Shown: positions 53,941 to 62,423 of the stretch, one piece after another
Layout: each line of letters opens with the position of its first letter
Position numbering within the stretch: the stretch's first letter is position 1
DNA from: Kytococcus aerolatus
Lineage (GTDB): Bacteria; Actinomycetota; Actinomycetes; Actinomycetales; Dermatophilaceae
Length of the DNA stretch: 64,000 bases
Direction: 5' to 3'
Assembly (NCBI RefSeq): GCF_900187395.1
Contig: NZ_FYEZ01000001.1
Coordinates: 1,178,001-1,242,000, forward strand
Notes under the pieces: model-generated
What the model was told of the DNA's origin: nothing
What the model saw: only the letters and a program-made list of their open reading frames with translations
The model's database searches: none
Made by a program: the position numbers and the translations under genes

Positions 53941-54699
53941 TCAGCGGCGGTGCCGGTTGAGGAAGGCCAGGGCCCGCGGCCAGGCGTCCCCGTGGGCGAC
54001 GGCGTCGTGGAGCAGGGCGGTCTCCGGGTCGAGGGTGAGCAGCGTGCCGGCCCCGTGCCCCGCGTGGGGGTAGGTGAGGTGCTCGGTCACCCGGGGTGGC
54101 TGCCGAGTGGCGACGATCGCCTCGGCGAAGTCCCGGGAGGGCCAGACCTCGTCGGCGCCGCCGGAGACCAGCAGCACCGGGCCGGGGTACTCCTCCAGCG
54201 GGATGCGGGCGGGAGCGTCGAGGGGGAAGGGGCCGGTCGGCCAGCCCTCGGGGTGGAAGGGCACGGGCTCGCCACCGCGGGTCCAGGCGGCCCCCTCACC
54301 GGGCCACGCCTTGACGACCACGTAGGTCGGGGACCCCAGCAGGAGGCCGGTGACCTCCTCGGGCCGGCGCAGCGCCAGGAGCTGGGCGGCCTCCGTGCCC
54401 CGGGAGCGGGCGAGGACGAAGACGTTGTACCCGTCGACACCCGGGTGTGCCCGGAGCCAGTCCAAGGCGCGGTCGAAGTACTCCAGCGGGATCTCGTGCA
54501 GCTCCTGGGGCAGGCCCGGGGCCCCGAAGTAGCTCAGGGCCAGCACGTTGAAGCCCGCCCCGTTGAGCACCGACAGGTAGCGGGCGCCGGGGTGTCCACC
54601 GCCTGAGCCGGAGAGCACCAGGATGGCGGGCGCGAACGGGTTGCCGGCGGAGAACTCACCGACCAGGCCGTCGTCCTCGAGGGTCAGGTGCTGGGTCAT
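53941..54699 (-). CDS. Alpha/beta hydrolase, acyl-CoA thioester hydrolase/BAAT C-terminal type
   Basis: 252 residues. AILVLSGSGGGHPGARYLSVLNGAGFNVLALSYFGAPGLPQELHEIPLEYFDRALDWL is the typical BAAT-C opening. The nucleophile elbow is ARSRGTEAAQLLA (Ser), with a late His in YPHAGHGAG. It probably hydrolyses an acyl thioester or ester. TACGAT (54707-54712) 7 nt upstream suggests leaderless translation. Confidence 0.83.
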   Translation of the reverse strand: MTQHLTLEDDGLVGEFSAGNPFAPAILVLSGSGGGHPGARYLSVLNGAGFNVLALSYFGAPGLPQELHEIPLEYFDRALDWLRAHPGVDGYNVFVLARSRGTEAAQLLALRRPEEVTGLLLGSPTYVVVKAWPGEGAAWTRGGEPVPFHPEGWPTGPFPLDAPARIPLEEYPGPVLLVSGGADEVWPSRDFAEAIVATRQPPRVTEHLTYPHAGHGAGTLLTLDPETALLHDAVAHGDAWPRALAFLNRHRR

Positions 54700-54747
54700 G
54701 CCACCGATCGTAGGGCTGGACGGGACGGGTGGCGGACGGCTCCGGGG

Positions 54748-55050
54748 TCAGCCCTGCAGCGGGGAGCCGACCACGGTGAACTGGCTGCCACCCATCTCAC
54801 CGGAGAGCAGGGGCATCGCCTCGGCGATGGCGGCTCGCACCGAGTCCAGCTGCAGCGAGGCCCGGTGCGCCTCGGCCGACTCCCACAGCTCGGTGACGAA
54901 GACGGTGTCCGGGTGCTCGTCGTCGACGCCCACCTCGTACTGGAGGCAGCCGGCCTCGGCCAGCTGCGGGTTGTGGCGGGTCAGGATCGCCACCACGTCG
55001 TCACGGTGTCCGGGCTTGACCCCGAGGGTCCCCACGTTCGCGAAGGTCAT
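54748..55050 (-). CDS. Antibiotic biosynthesis monooxygenase (ABM/YgiN-like) domain protein
   Basis: 100 residues. The ferredoxin-like ABM fold is recognised from VKPGHRDDVVAILTRHNPQLAEAGCLQYEVGVDDEHPDTVFVTELWESAEAHRASL. Homologues act as small cofactor-free quinol monooxygenases or stress proteins; the substrate is unknown. TAACTT (55057-55062) lies 6 nt before ATG. Confidence 0.85.
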   Translation of the reverse strand: MTFANVGTLGVKPGHRDDVVAILTRHNPQLAEAGCLQYEVGVDDEHPDTVFVTELWESAEAHRASLQLDSVRAAIAEAMPLLSGEMGGSQFTVVGSPLQG

Positions 55051-55173
55051 GCCGCCAAGTTAGCGGGAACCCTGCAGGAGACCCAACACGATGCGGAGCG
55101 CCCGCTGGAGAGGTCATCGCCGGGGATGGAGCGATCGAGGGGTGGGCCGACACCGAGGGATACCGTTCTCGCC

Positions 55174-55863
55174 ATGACCAGGGACACCGGCGCGAGGGCG
55201 ATGGACGGCGGCCCTTCCGGCGGCCGCGGGCTGATGGGCTGCCTGTGGGCGGCCGTCACGCTGTTCGCCGTGGCGGCGCTGCTGGTCGTCGGCCTCGCCG
55301 TGTTCAACGACGGGATGCTCCAGCGGCTCAACCCGTTCGGGACCGAGACGGTGGACCGGACCGGGCCGTCGGTGCTCAAGCAGCTGGAGGACATCGAGGA
55401 GTTCCACGCCGCCACCGGGTACTTCGAGACCGTGGTGGACCTGGAGAAGGACACCGAGCACCTGCCGGGCTGGATCAGCGGCGAGCGGATCCTCTACGTC
55501 GGCAAGGGCGAGGTGGACGCGGTGGTGGACTTCTCCGGCCTCGGGGAGCAGAGCGTGACCGTCTCGGAGGACGGGGGCACGGTCGAGGTCAGCCTGCCCG
55601 AGCCGGTGCTCGACGAGCCCTCGCTCGACGTCGAGGAGTCCTACGTGGTGGAGCACGACCGGGGCCTGGCCGACCGCTTCAAGGGCTCGGAGCTCGAGGC
55701 CGAGGCGCAGAAGAAGGCCGTGGAGCAGATGCGCGAGGCGGCCACGGGCGGTGACACCGGCATGGTCCAGCGTGCCGAGGTCAACACCACGGCGATGCTG
55801 GAGAGCCTGCTGGGGGCCGCCGGCTTCGAGACCGTCGAGGTCACCTACGACGCGAAGGGCTGA
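55174..55863 (+). CDS. DUF4230 membrane-anchored protein
   Basis: 229 residues from ATG 55174. One transmembrane helix (about 20-42) is followed by an extracytoplasmic DUF4230 domain: VLKQLEDIEEFHAATGYFETVVDLEKDTEHLPGWISGERILYVGKGEVDAVVDFSGL. No function is known. TACCGT (55161-55166) 7 nt upstream points to a leaderless start. Confidence 0.83.
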   Translation: MTRDTGARAMDGGPSGGRGLMGCLWAAVTLFAVAALLVVGLAVFNDGMLQRLNPFGTETVDRTGPSVLKQLEDIEEFHAATGYFETVVDLEKDTEHLPGWISGERILYVGKGEVDAVVDFSGLGEQSVTVSEDGGTVEVSLPEPVLDEPSLDVEESYVVEHDRGLADRFKGSELEAEAQKKAVEQMREAATGGDTGMVQRAEVNTTAMLESLLGAAGFETVEVTYDAKG

Positions 55864-55970
55864 CGGCCAGGGGACCCTCCGCAGGGCAAGGGTTCGGAGG
55901 GGTGGTCCCCAGCTCGGGCTGGCTCCTTCGGACCAGGGCTCGGACGGCGGGCCTCGGGCACAGTGGGCCC

Positions 55971-56672
55971 ATGAGCACCCCGCACCCGCCGGACGACACC
56001 CGGAGGAGGGCTGGCCACTGGCTCGACCGGCTGAACGCCCGCCACCCGTGGAACCACAACGACGCGTTCCACCCGTGGGTCCTCACCCGCCTCCCCGCAC
56101 GACGTGGCCGGGCACTCGACCTGGGATGTGGACGAGGCGAGCTGGCCGCCCTGCTGGCCGAGCGGTTCGAGCAGGTCCACGCCACCGACATCGACCCGGC
56201 GATGCGGGAGGCTGCCACTCGCCGCTGCGCAGGCCTGCCGAACGTCACCATCGACGACGCGCGCCTCGGGGAGCTCACCGAGGGGGAGGGCGTCGACCTG
56301 GTCACGATGGTCGCGGTGCTGCACCATCTCGACCTGGACGAGGCGCTGCGCCAGGTCGCCGCGATCCTGCGCCCGGGCGGGAGGTTTCTCTGCGTCGGGC
56401 TCGCCCGCCCGGTGAGCCCGAGTGATCTGGCCTGGGAGGCGGCCTCGGTGGTGACCAATCCCGTCATCGGGTACGTGCGCCACCCGTGGGTCTCGCAGGG
56501 TCCGCCTCCCTGGGGAAGGGTACCGATGGCCGACCCCGCCGAGAGCGTCGGGGAGATCCGTCGAGCTGCCCGGAGCGCCCTGCCAGGCGCCCGCCTCCGC
56601 CGCCGGCTGGGCTTCCGCTACACGCTGGAGTGGACCAAGCTGGGGGCGCCGGGCCGCGCGGCCGTAGCGTGA
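55971..56672 (+). CDS. Class I SAM-dependent methyltransferase
   Basis: 233 residues. SAM motif I is ALDLGCGRGELAALLAERF (about 43-61), motif II is ATDIDPAMREAA, then VDLVTMVAVLHHLDLDEALRQVAAILRPGGRFLCVGLARP. It is of the methyltransf_11/25 type with unknown substrate. It ends 4 bp before the DUF2332 gene, whose promoter hexamer lies in its last codons. Confidence 0.86.
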   Translation: MSTPHPPDDTRRRAGHWLDRLNARHPWNHNDAFHPWVLTRLPARRGRALDLGCGRGELAALLAERFEQVHATDIDPAMREAATRRCAGLPNVTIDDARLGELTEGEGVDLVTMVAVLHHLDLDEALRQVAAILRPGGRFLCVGLARPVSPSDLAWEAASVVTNPVIGYVRHPWVSQGPPPWGRVPMADPAESVGEIRRAARSALPGARLRRRLGFRYTLEWTKLGAPGRAAVA

Positions 56673-56676
56673 CGGC

Positions 56677-57654
56677 ATGCGTTCTGTCGAAGGTGACCTG
56701 CCGACCCGGGACTTCTACCGGAACTTCGCCGCGCACGAGGCCGGGGACTCGCCGGTATTCACCGCCTGGGCTGCCGGGGTCGCCGAGGACGACGAGGTGC
56801 TGGCCCTGCTCACGGAGCTGCCCGAGCCCAAGCGCCAGCCGAATCTGGTGTTCGCGGCCGCCCGCGCGCACGGGGCGGAGGCCTCCCGGCCCGACTACGC
56901 CCCGCTGCGCAAGGTGCTGACGACCCGGTGGCCGGCCGTCCGATCGACCATCGAGAGCCGGTCGACCCAGACCAACGAGGCCGCCCGCTGCGCCACGCTG
57001 CTCCCGGCCCTGTCCCGGGTGGAGGGCCCCGTCGCGCTCCTCGAGGTGGGTGCGGCCGCCGGTCTCTGCCTGCTGCCCGACCGGTACTCCTACCGCTTCA
57101 CCGGTGACGCGGAGCTGACCCTGGATCCCGTGGACGGGCCTTCGTCCGTGGTGCTGGAGTGCGAGCTGCGCGGCCTGCCCGCGCCGGAGCGTCTGCCCGA
57201 GGTGGTGTGGCGGGGTGGGCTGGATCTCAACCCGCTGGACGTCCGGGACCGGGAGGCGACGGACTGGCTCGAGACGCTCGTCTGGCCGGAGCACGAGGAG
57301 CGCCGCGAGCGGCTCCGGGCCGCGGTGGGTGTGGCCCGGAGCGAGGAGATCCACCTGGTGCGGGGTGACCTCCTGGCCGGGCTGCCGGCACTGGTGGCGC
57401 AGGCCCGCCGGGCGGCCCCGGGAGCCACGGTGGTGGTGCAGCACTCGGCCGTCCTGGCCTACGTCCCGCCCCGGGTGCGGGCGGAGTTCGCCGACCTGGT
57501 GCGCGCCGAGGCGGACCTGTGGCTGGCCAACGAGGGGGCGAGCATCCTGCCGGGCATGCCGCGCTCGCCACGAGCGTCGTCCTTCGTGCTCGCGCAGGAC
57601 GGCACCCCGGCGTACTTCACCCACCACCACGGGCGCTGGGCCCAGGCGCTCTGA
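56677..57654 (+). CDS. DUF2332 family protein
   Basis: 325 residues. Family features are FYRNFAAHEAGDSPVFTAWAAGVAEDDEVLALL at the start, ATLLPALSRVEGPVALLEVGAAAGLCLLPDRYSY in the middle and QHSAVLAYVPPRVRAEF later. The LEVGAAAGLCL part resembles a methyltransferase motif I. The function is unknown. TAGCGT (56665-56670) lies 6 nt before the ATG. Confidence 0.85.
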   Translation: MRSVEGDLPTRDFYRNFAAHEAGDSPVFTAWAAGVAEDDEVLALLTELPEPKRQPNLVFAAARAHGAEASRPDYAPLRKVLTTRWPAVRSTIESRSTQTNEAARCATLLPALSRVEGPVALLEVGAAAGLCLLPDRYSYRFTGDAELTLDPVDGPSSVVLECELRGLPAPERLPEVVWRGGLDLNPLDVRDREATDWLETLVWPEHEERRERLRAAVGVARSEEIHLVRGDLLAGLPALVAQARRAAPGATVVVQHSAVLAYVPPRVRAEFADLVRAEADLWLANEGASILPGMPRSPRASSFVLAQDGTPAYFTHHHGRWAQAL

Positions 57655-57691
57655 GGCGGAGCCGGCTCAGGGCCGCACGTGGGCTCGGCGG

Positions 57692-58135
57692 TCAGCCGCC
57701 CTCGGCCCACAGCTCCTGCGCATAGGCCGAGAGTGGCCGACGGTAGTCCGCCACGTCATCGTCCACCTGCCGCTCCGTGACCAGCGTCAGGAAACAGACC
57801 GCGGCGCCACTGTCCGGGTAGTCCGCGACCGCCCCGCGCAGGACCTCCGCCGCCTCGGCCGGATGGCCCACGTTCCGCAGGCTGCTCCCCAGCTGGATGC
57901 GCGCCTGCCGATCACGGTCAGCGGCTAGCCCACTCCGGATCGCCTGCTCGTAGAGGGGGATCGCCTCCTGCTCCCGCCCGGCCCAGTCATAGGCACTGGC
58001 CAGCTCGAAGGTGAGCACCCCGCTGCCGGGGTCGCGATCACGCCACGCCCGGAAGTACTCGATCGTCGCCGTCGGATCAGCTTGGTCAACCCCGGCCCAC
58101 CCCGCTGAGATCTCGTCCTCCACATCCGTGCGCAC
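57692..58135 (-). CDS. Tetratricopeptide-repeat protein
   Basis: 147 residues from GTG 58135, chosen because GAGGG lies 6 nt upstream; the frame is open to 58189. TPR_5-like helices: GVLTFELASAYDWAGREQEAIPLYEQAIRSGL and ARIQLGSSLRNVGHPAEAAEVLRGAVADYPDSGAAVCFLTLV. This is a protein-protein interaction fold; members are often stand-alone. It may be co-transcribed with the monooxygenase gene 62 bp upstream. Confidence 0.78.
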   Translation of the reverse strand: MRTDVEDEISAGWAGVDQADPTATIEYFRAWRDRDPGSGVLTFELASAYDWAGREQEAIPLYEQAIRSGLAADRDRQARIQLGSSLRNVGHPAEAAEVLRGAVADYPDSGAAVCFLTLVTERQVDDDVADYRRPLSAYAQELWAEGG

Positions 58136-58197
58136 GATCGTCCCTCGCCGACCCGCGCCGTCCAGCGAGATCCCCGCCCCAACACTCAAGGCCGCGC

Positions 58198-59334
58198 TCA
58201 GCCGGTTCGCACCCAGCGGGCCATCGCGCGCTCGACGACGACGCCCGGCAGGAGCCTGATCAGGGCGTCCCGCACGGCGACGAGGGCGGGGTGCGTGATC
58301 GTGAGCGCCCCCATCGCCTGCCGGGAGGCCCGCTGGACGGCGCGGGCCCGGTCACCTCGCTCCCGGTCGTAGGCGCCCAGCAACTCACGGGCGTCGCCGG
58401 TCGTCTTCACGAGGCACGCCAGCGCAGCTGCATCCTCGAGCCCCTGCGCCGCCCCCTGCCCCAGGTGCGGGGTCATGGCGTGGGCCGCGTCGCCCACCAG
58501 CGCCACCGGCAGGTTCGGGTGGACGAAGCTCGGGAGTGGCGGGAGGTCCCAGAGCTCGTGGCAGAGCATGCCGCCGGCCTCACCCGCGGCCACAAGGGAG
58601 GGGATGGGGTCGTGCCACTCCCGGCACTGCTCGGGCCCCGGCGTCGTCCCGTCAGGCCTCCGGACGCTGGAGAAGTAGCAGTACGCCCGGCTCCCGGGCA
58701 GGGGCACGATCCCGAGCTCGGTGCCGGCGCCGATCGTGACGCTCGGCACGAGGGGTGCCGGCAGCCCGGGCGCCTCGGCGTCGACGACCCAGCGCCAGGC
58801 GGTGAGGCCCGTCGGCTGCGGCGCCCCTGCGGCGGGGAACACCGCCTCCCGCACCGCGCTGCGCAACCCGTCCGCCCCGAGGACGAGGTCCGCGACGAGG
58901 TGCCGACCACCGGCCGCCACGACCGTGGCGCCGCCTTGCGGGCCGGACTCGACGCCGACCACCTCCTGCCCGCACCGGATCTCCACCCCCGCCTCGACGG
59001 CGGCCTCGTGGAGCAGGTCGATGAGATCCCCGCGGTGGATGGCGGCCACCTCGCCGTGCGCCGCGGAGAACCGCCGGCCGTCGACACGGTTCAGCCACTC
59101 CCCGTCCGGCCGTCGCAAGCCGCCGACGGCCTCGAGCTCCGCCACGCCGTGCACCTGCTCCCGCAGCCCCAGCTCGCCGAGGGCGCGCAGGGCGTTGGGC
59201 CACAGGATGATCCCGGCGCCCAGCTCCTCGATCCGTTCCCGCCGCTCCAGGACCGTGACGGCACGACCGGCTCGGGCCAGCCCGACGGCCGTCGCCAGCC
59301 CGGCGATTCCACCACCCACCACGACGTCCATCAT
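58198..59334 (-). CDS. FAD-dependent aromatic monooxygenase
   Basis: 378 residues from ATG 59334 (GGAG about 9 nt upstream). FAD motif GGGIAGLATAVGLARAGRAVTVLERR, the DG motif VLGADGLRSAVRE and the GD motif VALVGDAAHAMTPHLGQGAAQGLEDA define a class A flavoprotein hydroxylase of the 3-hydroxybenzoate/salicylate type. It hydroxylates an aromatic or similar ring with NAD(P)H; the substrate is unknown. It is divergent from the TetR-type gene with a shared palindrome, so it is probably controlled by it. Confidence 0.87.
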   Translation of the reverse strand: MMDVVVGGGIAGLATAVGLARAGRAVTVLERRERIEELGAGIILWPNALRALGELGLREQVHGVAELEAVGGLRRPDGEWLNRVDGRRFSAAHGEVAAIHRGDLIDLLHEAAVEAGVEIRCGQEVVGVESGPQGGATVVAAGGRHLVADLVLGADGLRSAVREAVFPAAGAPQPTGLTAWRWVVDAEAPGLPAPLVPSVTIGAGTELGIVPLPGSRAYCYFSSVRRPDGTTPGPEQCREWHDPIPSLVAAGEAGGMLCHELWDLPPLPSFVHPNLPVALVGDAAHAMTPHLGQGAAQGLEDAAALACLVKTTGDARELLGAYDRERGDRARAVQRASRQAMGALTITHPALVAVRDALIRLLPGVVVERAMARWVRTG

Positions 59335-59357
59335 TGCCCCACTCTCCAAGGTGACCA

Positions 59358-59378
59358 CTACAGATGTAGTTAACTACA
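59358..59378. promoter_or_regulatory. Overlapping palindromes, TetR operator
   Basis: TGTAGTTAACTACA at 59365-59378 is a perfect 14-bp palindrome, and CTACA-GA-TGTAG at 59358-59369 overlaps it. They cover the -10 (TACAGT, 59375-59380) of the TetR-type gene and face the monooxygenase promoter. Confidence 0.75.
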
Positions 59379-59387
59379 GTTGTCGTG

Positions 59388-60137
59388 GTGAACAGCAAGC
59401 CAGCGGCCAGCAGCCGGCGAGACACAGTGACGGACGCCGCCATCGAGGTGTTGGCACGGGAAGGGATGCGCGGCCTGACGCACCGCGCGGTCGATGCCGA
59501 GGCGGGACTCCCCTCCGGCTCGACCTCCAACCACTTCCGCACCCGCCAGCAGCTCGTCGTGGGCGTGGTGGACCGGCTGGCGGCGCGAGACGTCGCGGAT
59601 CTGGAGGACCTCGTCGAGACCCTCCGCGACTCGCGCACGACCCACGGCAACACCGCCCCCGGCCCACAGCACCTGATCGCGAACCTCCTGGGGCACTGGC
59701 AGCAGTCCGCCGGAACCCGTCTCGTCGCGCGCCTGACCCTCTCCACCGAGGGGCTGCGCGACCCGGACGTCGCCACGGGACTGGCCGACGGACGGCAGCG
59801 CATCGTGGCGCTCGTGGACGACGCCCGGCAGACCGTCGCCCGCACGACCGGAGCCGACCCCCTCGGCGTCGTCACCACGGACCAGGCCATCGCCCTGCTG
59901 AGTGCCGGACAGTGGGCTCGGGCCACACACGGCGTGGACCTCACGGGGTGGCTCCTGAGCGCGATGACCGGCGCCGGCCGCCAAGGCGTCACACCAGTCC
60001 CTCACCCGGACGGCGGGCCCTCCCCGGAGGCCACCCACCTGATGCGGCCCCCGGCCAACGCCCGCCGCCTGCTCGACGCCATGGACCGCCTCGAGGCCGG
60101 CGGCGGCACCGAGCACGAGCTGATCGAGACCGACTGA
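59388..60137 (+). CDS. TetR-family regulator with a YefM-like antitoxin tail
   Basis: 249 residues from GTG 59388 (GTG 59385 possible; TACAGT lies 7 nt before 59388). The TetR HTH is at about 10-55: DAAIEVLAREGMRGLTHRAVDAEAGLPSGSTSNHFRTRQQLV. A ligand domain reaches to about 195. After a Pro/Gly-rich linker (about 200-213), residues 214-249 read EATHLMRPPANARRLLDAMD then RLEAGGGTEHELIE. This matches the C-terminal toxin-binding tail of YefM antitoxins (ETAYLLRSPANARRL, ending GKGTEKDIIE in E. coli). The YoeB toxin gene starts 1 bp after the stop. It probably represses itself and the divergent monooxygenase, and may neutralise YoeB. Confidence 0.85.
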   Translation: MNSKPAASSRRDTVTDAAIEVLAREGMRGLTHRAVDAEAGLPSGSTSNHFRTRQQLVVGVVDRLAARDVADLEDLVETLRDSRTTHGNTAPGPQHLIANLLGHWQQSAGTRLVARLTLSTEGLRDPDVATGLADGRQRIVALVDDARQTVARTTGADPLGVVTTDQAIALLSAGQWARATHGVDLTGWLLSAMTGAGRQGVTPVPHPDGGPSPEATHLMRPPANARRLLDAMDRLEAGGGTEHELIETD

Positions 60138-60138
60138 C

Positions 60139-60396
60139 GTGCGCCTGGTCTGGGACGAGAACGCCTGGGAGGACTACCTCTGGTGGCAGGCCCGGGACCG
60201 CAAGGTGCTCAAGCGGATCAACACCCTGCTCAAGGACGTCGCCCGGAACGGCAGCGAGGGCACCGGCAAGCCCGAGGCCCTGAGGCACAACCCCGCCGGG
60301 TACTGGTCCCGCCGCATCACCGACGAGCACCGCCTCGTCCACAAGGTCACCGAGGACGAGATCCGCATCGCAGCCTGCCGGTACCACTACGGGTGA
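60139..60396 (+). CDS. yoeB: YoeB toxin (Txe/YoeB family mRNA interferase)
   Basis: 85 residues from GTG 60139. Near full-length match to YoeB: MRLVWDENAWEDYLWWQ, then GTGKPEALRHNPAGYWSRRI, TDEHRLVHKV and AACRYHYG. The catalytic residues E46, R65, H83 and Y84 are all kept. It cleaves mRNA on translating ribosomes. No separate yefM gene precedes it; instead the upstream TetR protein ends in a YefM-like tail. Confidence 0.92.
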   Translation: MRLVWDENAWEDYLWWQARDRKVLKRINTLLKDVARNGSEGTGKPEALRHNPAGYWSRRITDEHRLVHKVTEDEIRIAACRYHYG

Positions 60397-60409
60397 GGGG
60401 ACGGAGCCC

Positions 60410-60823
60410 TCACCCCGTGGCAGGCTGGAGGAACTCGATGCGGTTGCCGAAGGGGTCGTGCACGTAGAACCGGCGCATGCCGGGGAAGTTGGCGTCCCAG
60501 GTTGTCGCCACGCCCTGGCCGGTCAGGTGACCGTCCAGTGCGTCCAGGTCAGTGACCAAGATCCCCGGGTGAGCCTTCGCCGCGGCACGGAAGTCCTGTT
60601 CGATGCCGAGATGGATCTCAAGGCGATCGGCACGCACCCACAGCCCACCTCGTGCGGCCAGCACCGGTGGCTTGGCGACCTCGAGGAGGCCGAGCAGATC
60701 GATGTAGAAGCTTCGCGCCTCGTCTTCGGCACCGGGTGGGATGGCCAGCTGAACGTGATGGATGCCGTACCCGAACGGTGAGGCGACGGGCTCGGAGGCG
60801 TAGGGCAAAGGGGTCGCAGTCAT
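60410..60823 (-). CDS. VOC-family (glyoxalase-like) protein
   Basis: 137 residues from ATG 60823. One VOC domain: GIHHVQLAIPPGAEDEARSFYIDLLGLLEVAKPP, then HPGILVTDLDALDGHL and RRFYVHDPFGNRIEFLQP. The substrate is unknown. It converges with yoeB (13 bp) and is divergent from the DUF5937 gene, which may regulate it. Confidence 0.85.
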   Translation of the reverse strand: MTATPLPYASEPVASPFGYGIHHVQLAIPPGAEDEARSFYIDLLGLLEVAKPPVLAARGGLWVRADRLEIHLGIEQDFRAAAKAHPGILVTDLDALDGHLTGQGVATTWDANFPGMRRFYVHDPFGNRIEFLQPATG

Positions 60824-60869
60824 GGCCGTCACGCTGTCAGTCCCACCGGGCGACGGCTACTCTTTCGAG

Positions 60870-61835
60870 ATGGATCGAAAGTCCATCGTGATCCGTCTGG
60901 ACTCCTCGGACGTCGCCTCGGCCAGGTTCACCACCTCCCCGGTCCACGAGCTCGTCCGGATCGTCCGGGCACTGGTGGCGCCAGCACGGTTCCCCGCCCA
61001 TCGGGCGCTCCTGCGCGACATTCGTGCCGCCGCTCCCACCACATCACTCACAACGCTCACCCAGGTCGTCACCGCCCGGGGCTACGTCCCTGACTTCCTC
61101 ACCCCGATGACGGAAGACCCCGCCTCGGTCTCGGAGCTGATCCGCGCCACCTCTGCCGACGAGATCACTGCCCAGCTGGACGAGCTCGCTCAGGACGGCC
61201 GGGCAGACCCCACCACGATCGGCCGCCTGGCCGACGATCCGGACGGCACCGCGGCAGCTCTCGCCGAGGCCGTCGATGCCCTCTGGCAGGAGGCAGTCGC
61301 GCCGCTCTGGCCGGCCATGCGCCAGATTCTGCTGGCAGACATCCATGCTCGTGCAGCCAGCGTCGCGAGCACAGGCTTCGGGGCCATGATCAACGGACTG
61401 CACCCCACCCTCATGTGGACCGGGCAGGCCATCGTGCGCACCTCATCCCACTATGCCGACGACACCGGGCCCGGCCGTGGGCTCATCCTGATCCCCACGA
61501 TCTTCGGCTGGCCCAACGTCCAGACCAGCACCGACCCGGCGCGGCCACCCACGGTTCTCTACCCCGCTCGCAACGCCACCAGTGACTGGGCGTCCCCGCC
61601 GACTCAGGCCCTCGACCGCCTGGTCGGTCGCACACGAGCCCGCGCCCTGGCCCACCTGGACTTCCCCGCTGCCACCAGTGACGTCGCTCAGGCCCTGGGC
61701 ATTGCCCTGTCGACCGCCCATCACCATCTCGACGTCCTCGCGTCCGCCGGCCTGGTTGACCGGCATCGCGAAGGCACCACTGTCTGGCACCTGCGCACTC
61801 CGCTGGGTGACCGCCTCGTCCGCGCACCGCGTTGA
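60870..61835 (+). CDS. DUF5937-type regulator with C-terminal ArsR-like helix-turn-helix
   Basis: 321 residues from ATG 60870. TACTCT (60858-60863) lies 6 nt upstream, so the start is probably leaderless. The N-terminal and middle parts are of the DUF5937 type (SPVHELVRIVRALVAPARFPAHRALLRDIRAA). The C-terminus is a winged helix: RARALAHLDFPAATSDVAQALGIALSTAHHHLDVLASAGLVDRHREGTTVWHLRT. It probably controls the divergent VOC gene. Confidence 0.82.
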   Translation: MDRKSIVIRLDSSDVASARFTTSPVHELVRIVRALVAPARFPAHRALLRDIRAAAPTTSLTTLTQVVTARGYVPDFLTPMTEDPASVSELIRATSADEITAQLDELAQDGRADPTTIGRLADDPDGTAAALAEAVDALWQEAVAPLWPAMRQILLADIHARAASVASTGFGAMINGLHPTLMWTGQAIVRTSSHYADDTGPGRGLILIPTIFGWPNVQTSTDPARPPTVLYPARNATSDWASPPTQALDRLVGRTRARALAHLDFPAATSDVAQALGIALSTAHHHLDVLASAGLVDRHREGTTVWHLRTPLGDRLVRAPR

Positions 61836-61874
61836 CCGCGAGGTGCGGGGGCGGCTTCGCCCACCGGCGGTGGT

Positions 61875-61903
61875 GTCCGCAGCGCTCAGGACCCAGCGGC
61901 TCG
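61875..61903. repeat. 29-nt near-identical repeat, copy 1
   Basis: This stretch matches 62936-62966, inside the GNAT gene, except for a 2-base TG insertion there. It lies in the 228-bp gap after the DUF5937 gene, which otherwise holds no gene I can support, and may be a scar of a second GNAT copy. Confidence 0.5.
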
Positions 61904-62063
61904 TCCCGTAACGCGATCAACGAACTCATCCGCCTGGGAAGAGTCGAGGGCACAGGTCGCGAGCGAGAGGGTGGCCGCGACCCTGGGGATCGGGCTGCAT
62001 CAGTGGAACTGACTCTCTCGAGAGGAGTCTCTCGACGGCATCAGCACCTCACCGCTGTAGCCC

Positions 62064-62423
62064 TCAGGGAAGCAAGGTCCCCTGGTGATAGACCTGCTGC
62101 CAGCCGGCCGGCGCCGATCGCCACAGGGATGTGCGCCGTGCACGTCGCCCCCCTTGGTCAGAATCCCAGAAGACCTGGACCAGCCCCGGGGACAGAGTCC
62201 GCGCCTCGAGGTTGCTCATCTCGATGAGGGGGCGGTCAGAATCGGAGGGCTCCTGGGAGAGGAGGCCCAGAATCGCCGCCCGGTCCCATCGCCTTCCGGA
62301 GGCCCCGATCTCGACGAACTCGGGTGAGAGAAGCTCAGCCAGACGATGGGCATCACCTCTCGCGGAAGGGGACTGCAGTTCTCGCTCAAGTTCGAGCACA
62401 TCGTTGAGGTCCTGAGCCGTCAT
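62064..62423 (-). CDS. DUF4440 (SnoaL/NTF2-like) protein
   Basis: 119 residues from ATG 62423. DVLELERELQSPSARGDAHRLAELLSPEFVEIGASGRRWDRAAILGLL is the usual start of DUF4440 proteins, a cone-shaped fold with mixed or unknown enzymatic roles. The ATG overlaps the present stop of the GNAT gene (ATGA). The same frame is open upstream and encodes what looks like the lost C-terminus of the GNAT protein. Confidence 0.8.
   Translation of the reverse strand: MTAQDLNDVLELERELQSPSARGDAHRLAELLSPEFVEIGASGRRWDRAAILGLLSQEPSDSDRPLIEMSNLEARTLSPGLVQVFWDSDQGGRRARRTSLWRSAPAGWQQVYHQGTLLP

Noticed and set aside
59388-60137. Chance similarity of the TetR tail to YefM
   Set aside because: The similarity spans about 36 residues including the PANARRLLDA core and the GTE-x-E-L-I end, in the right position just before yoeB, so chance is unlikely. 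I kept it as a finding.
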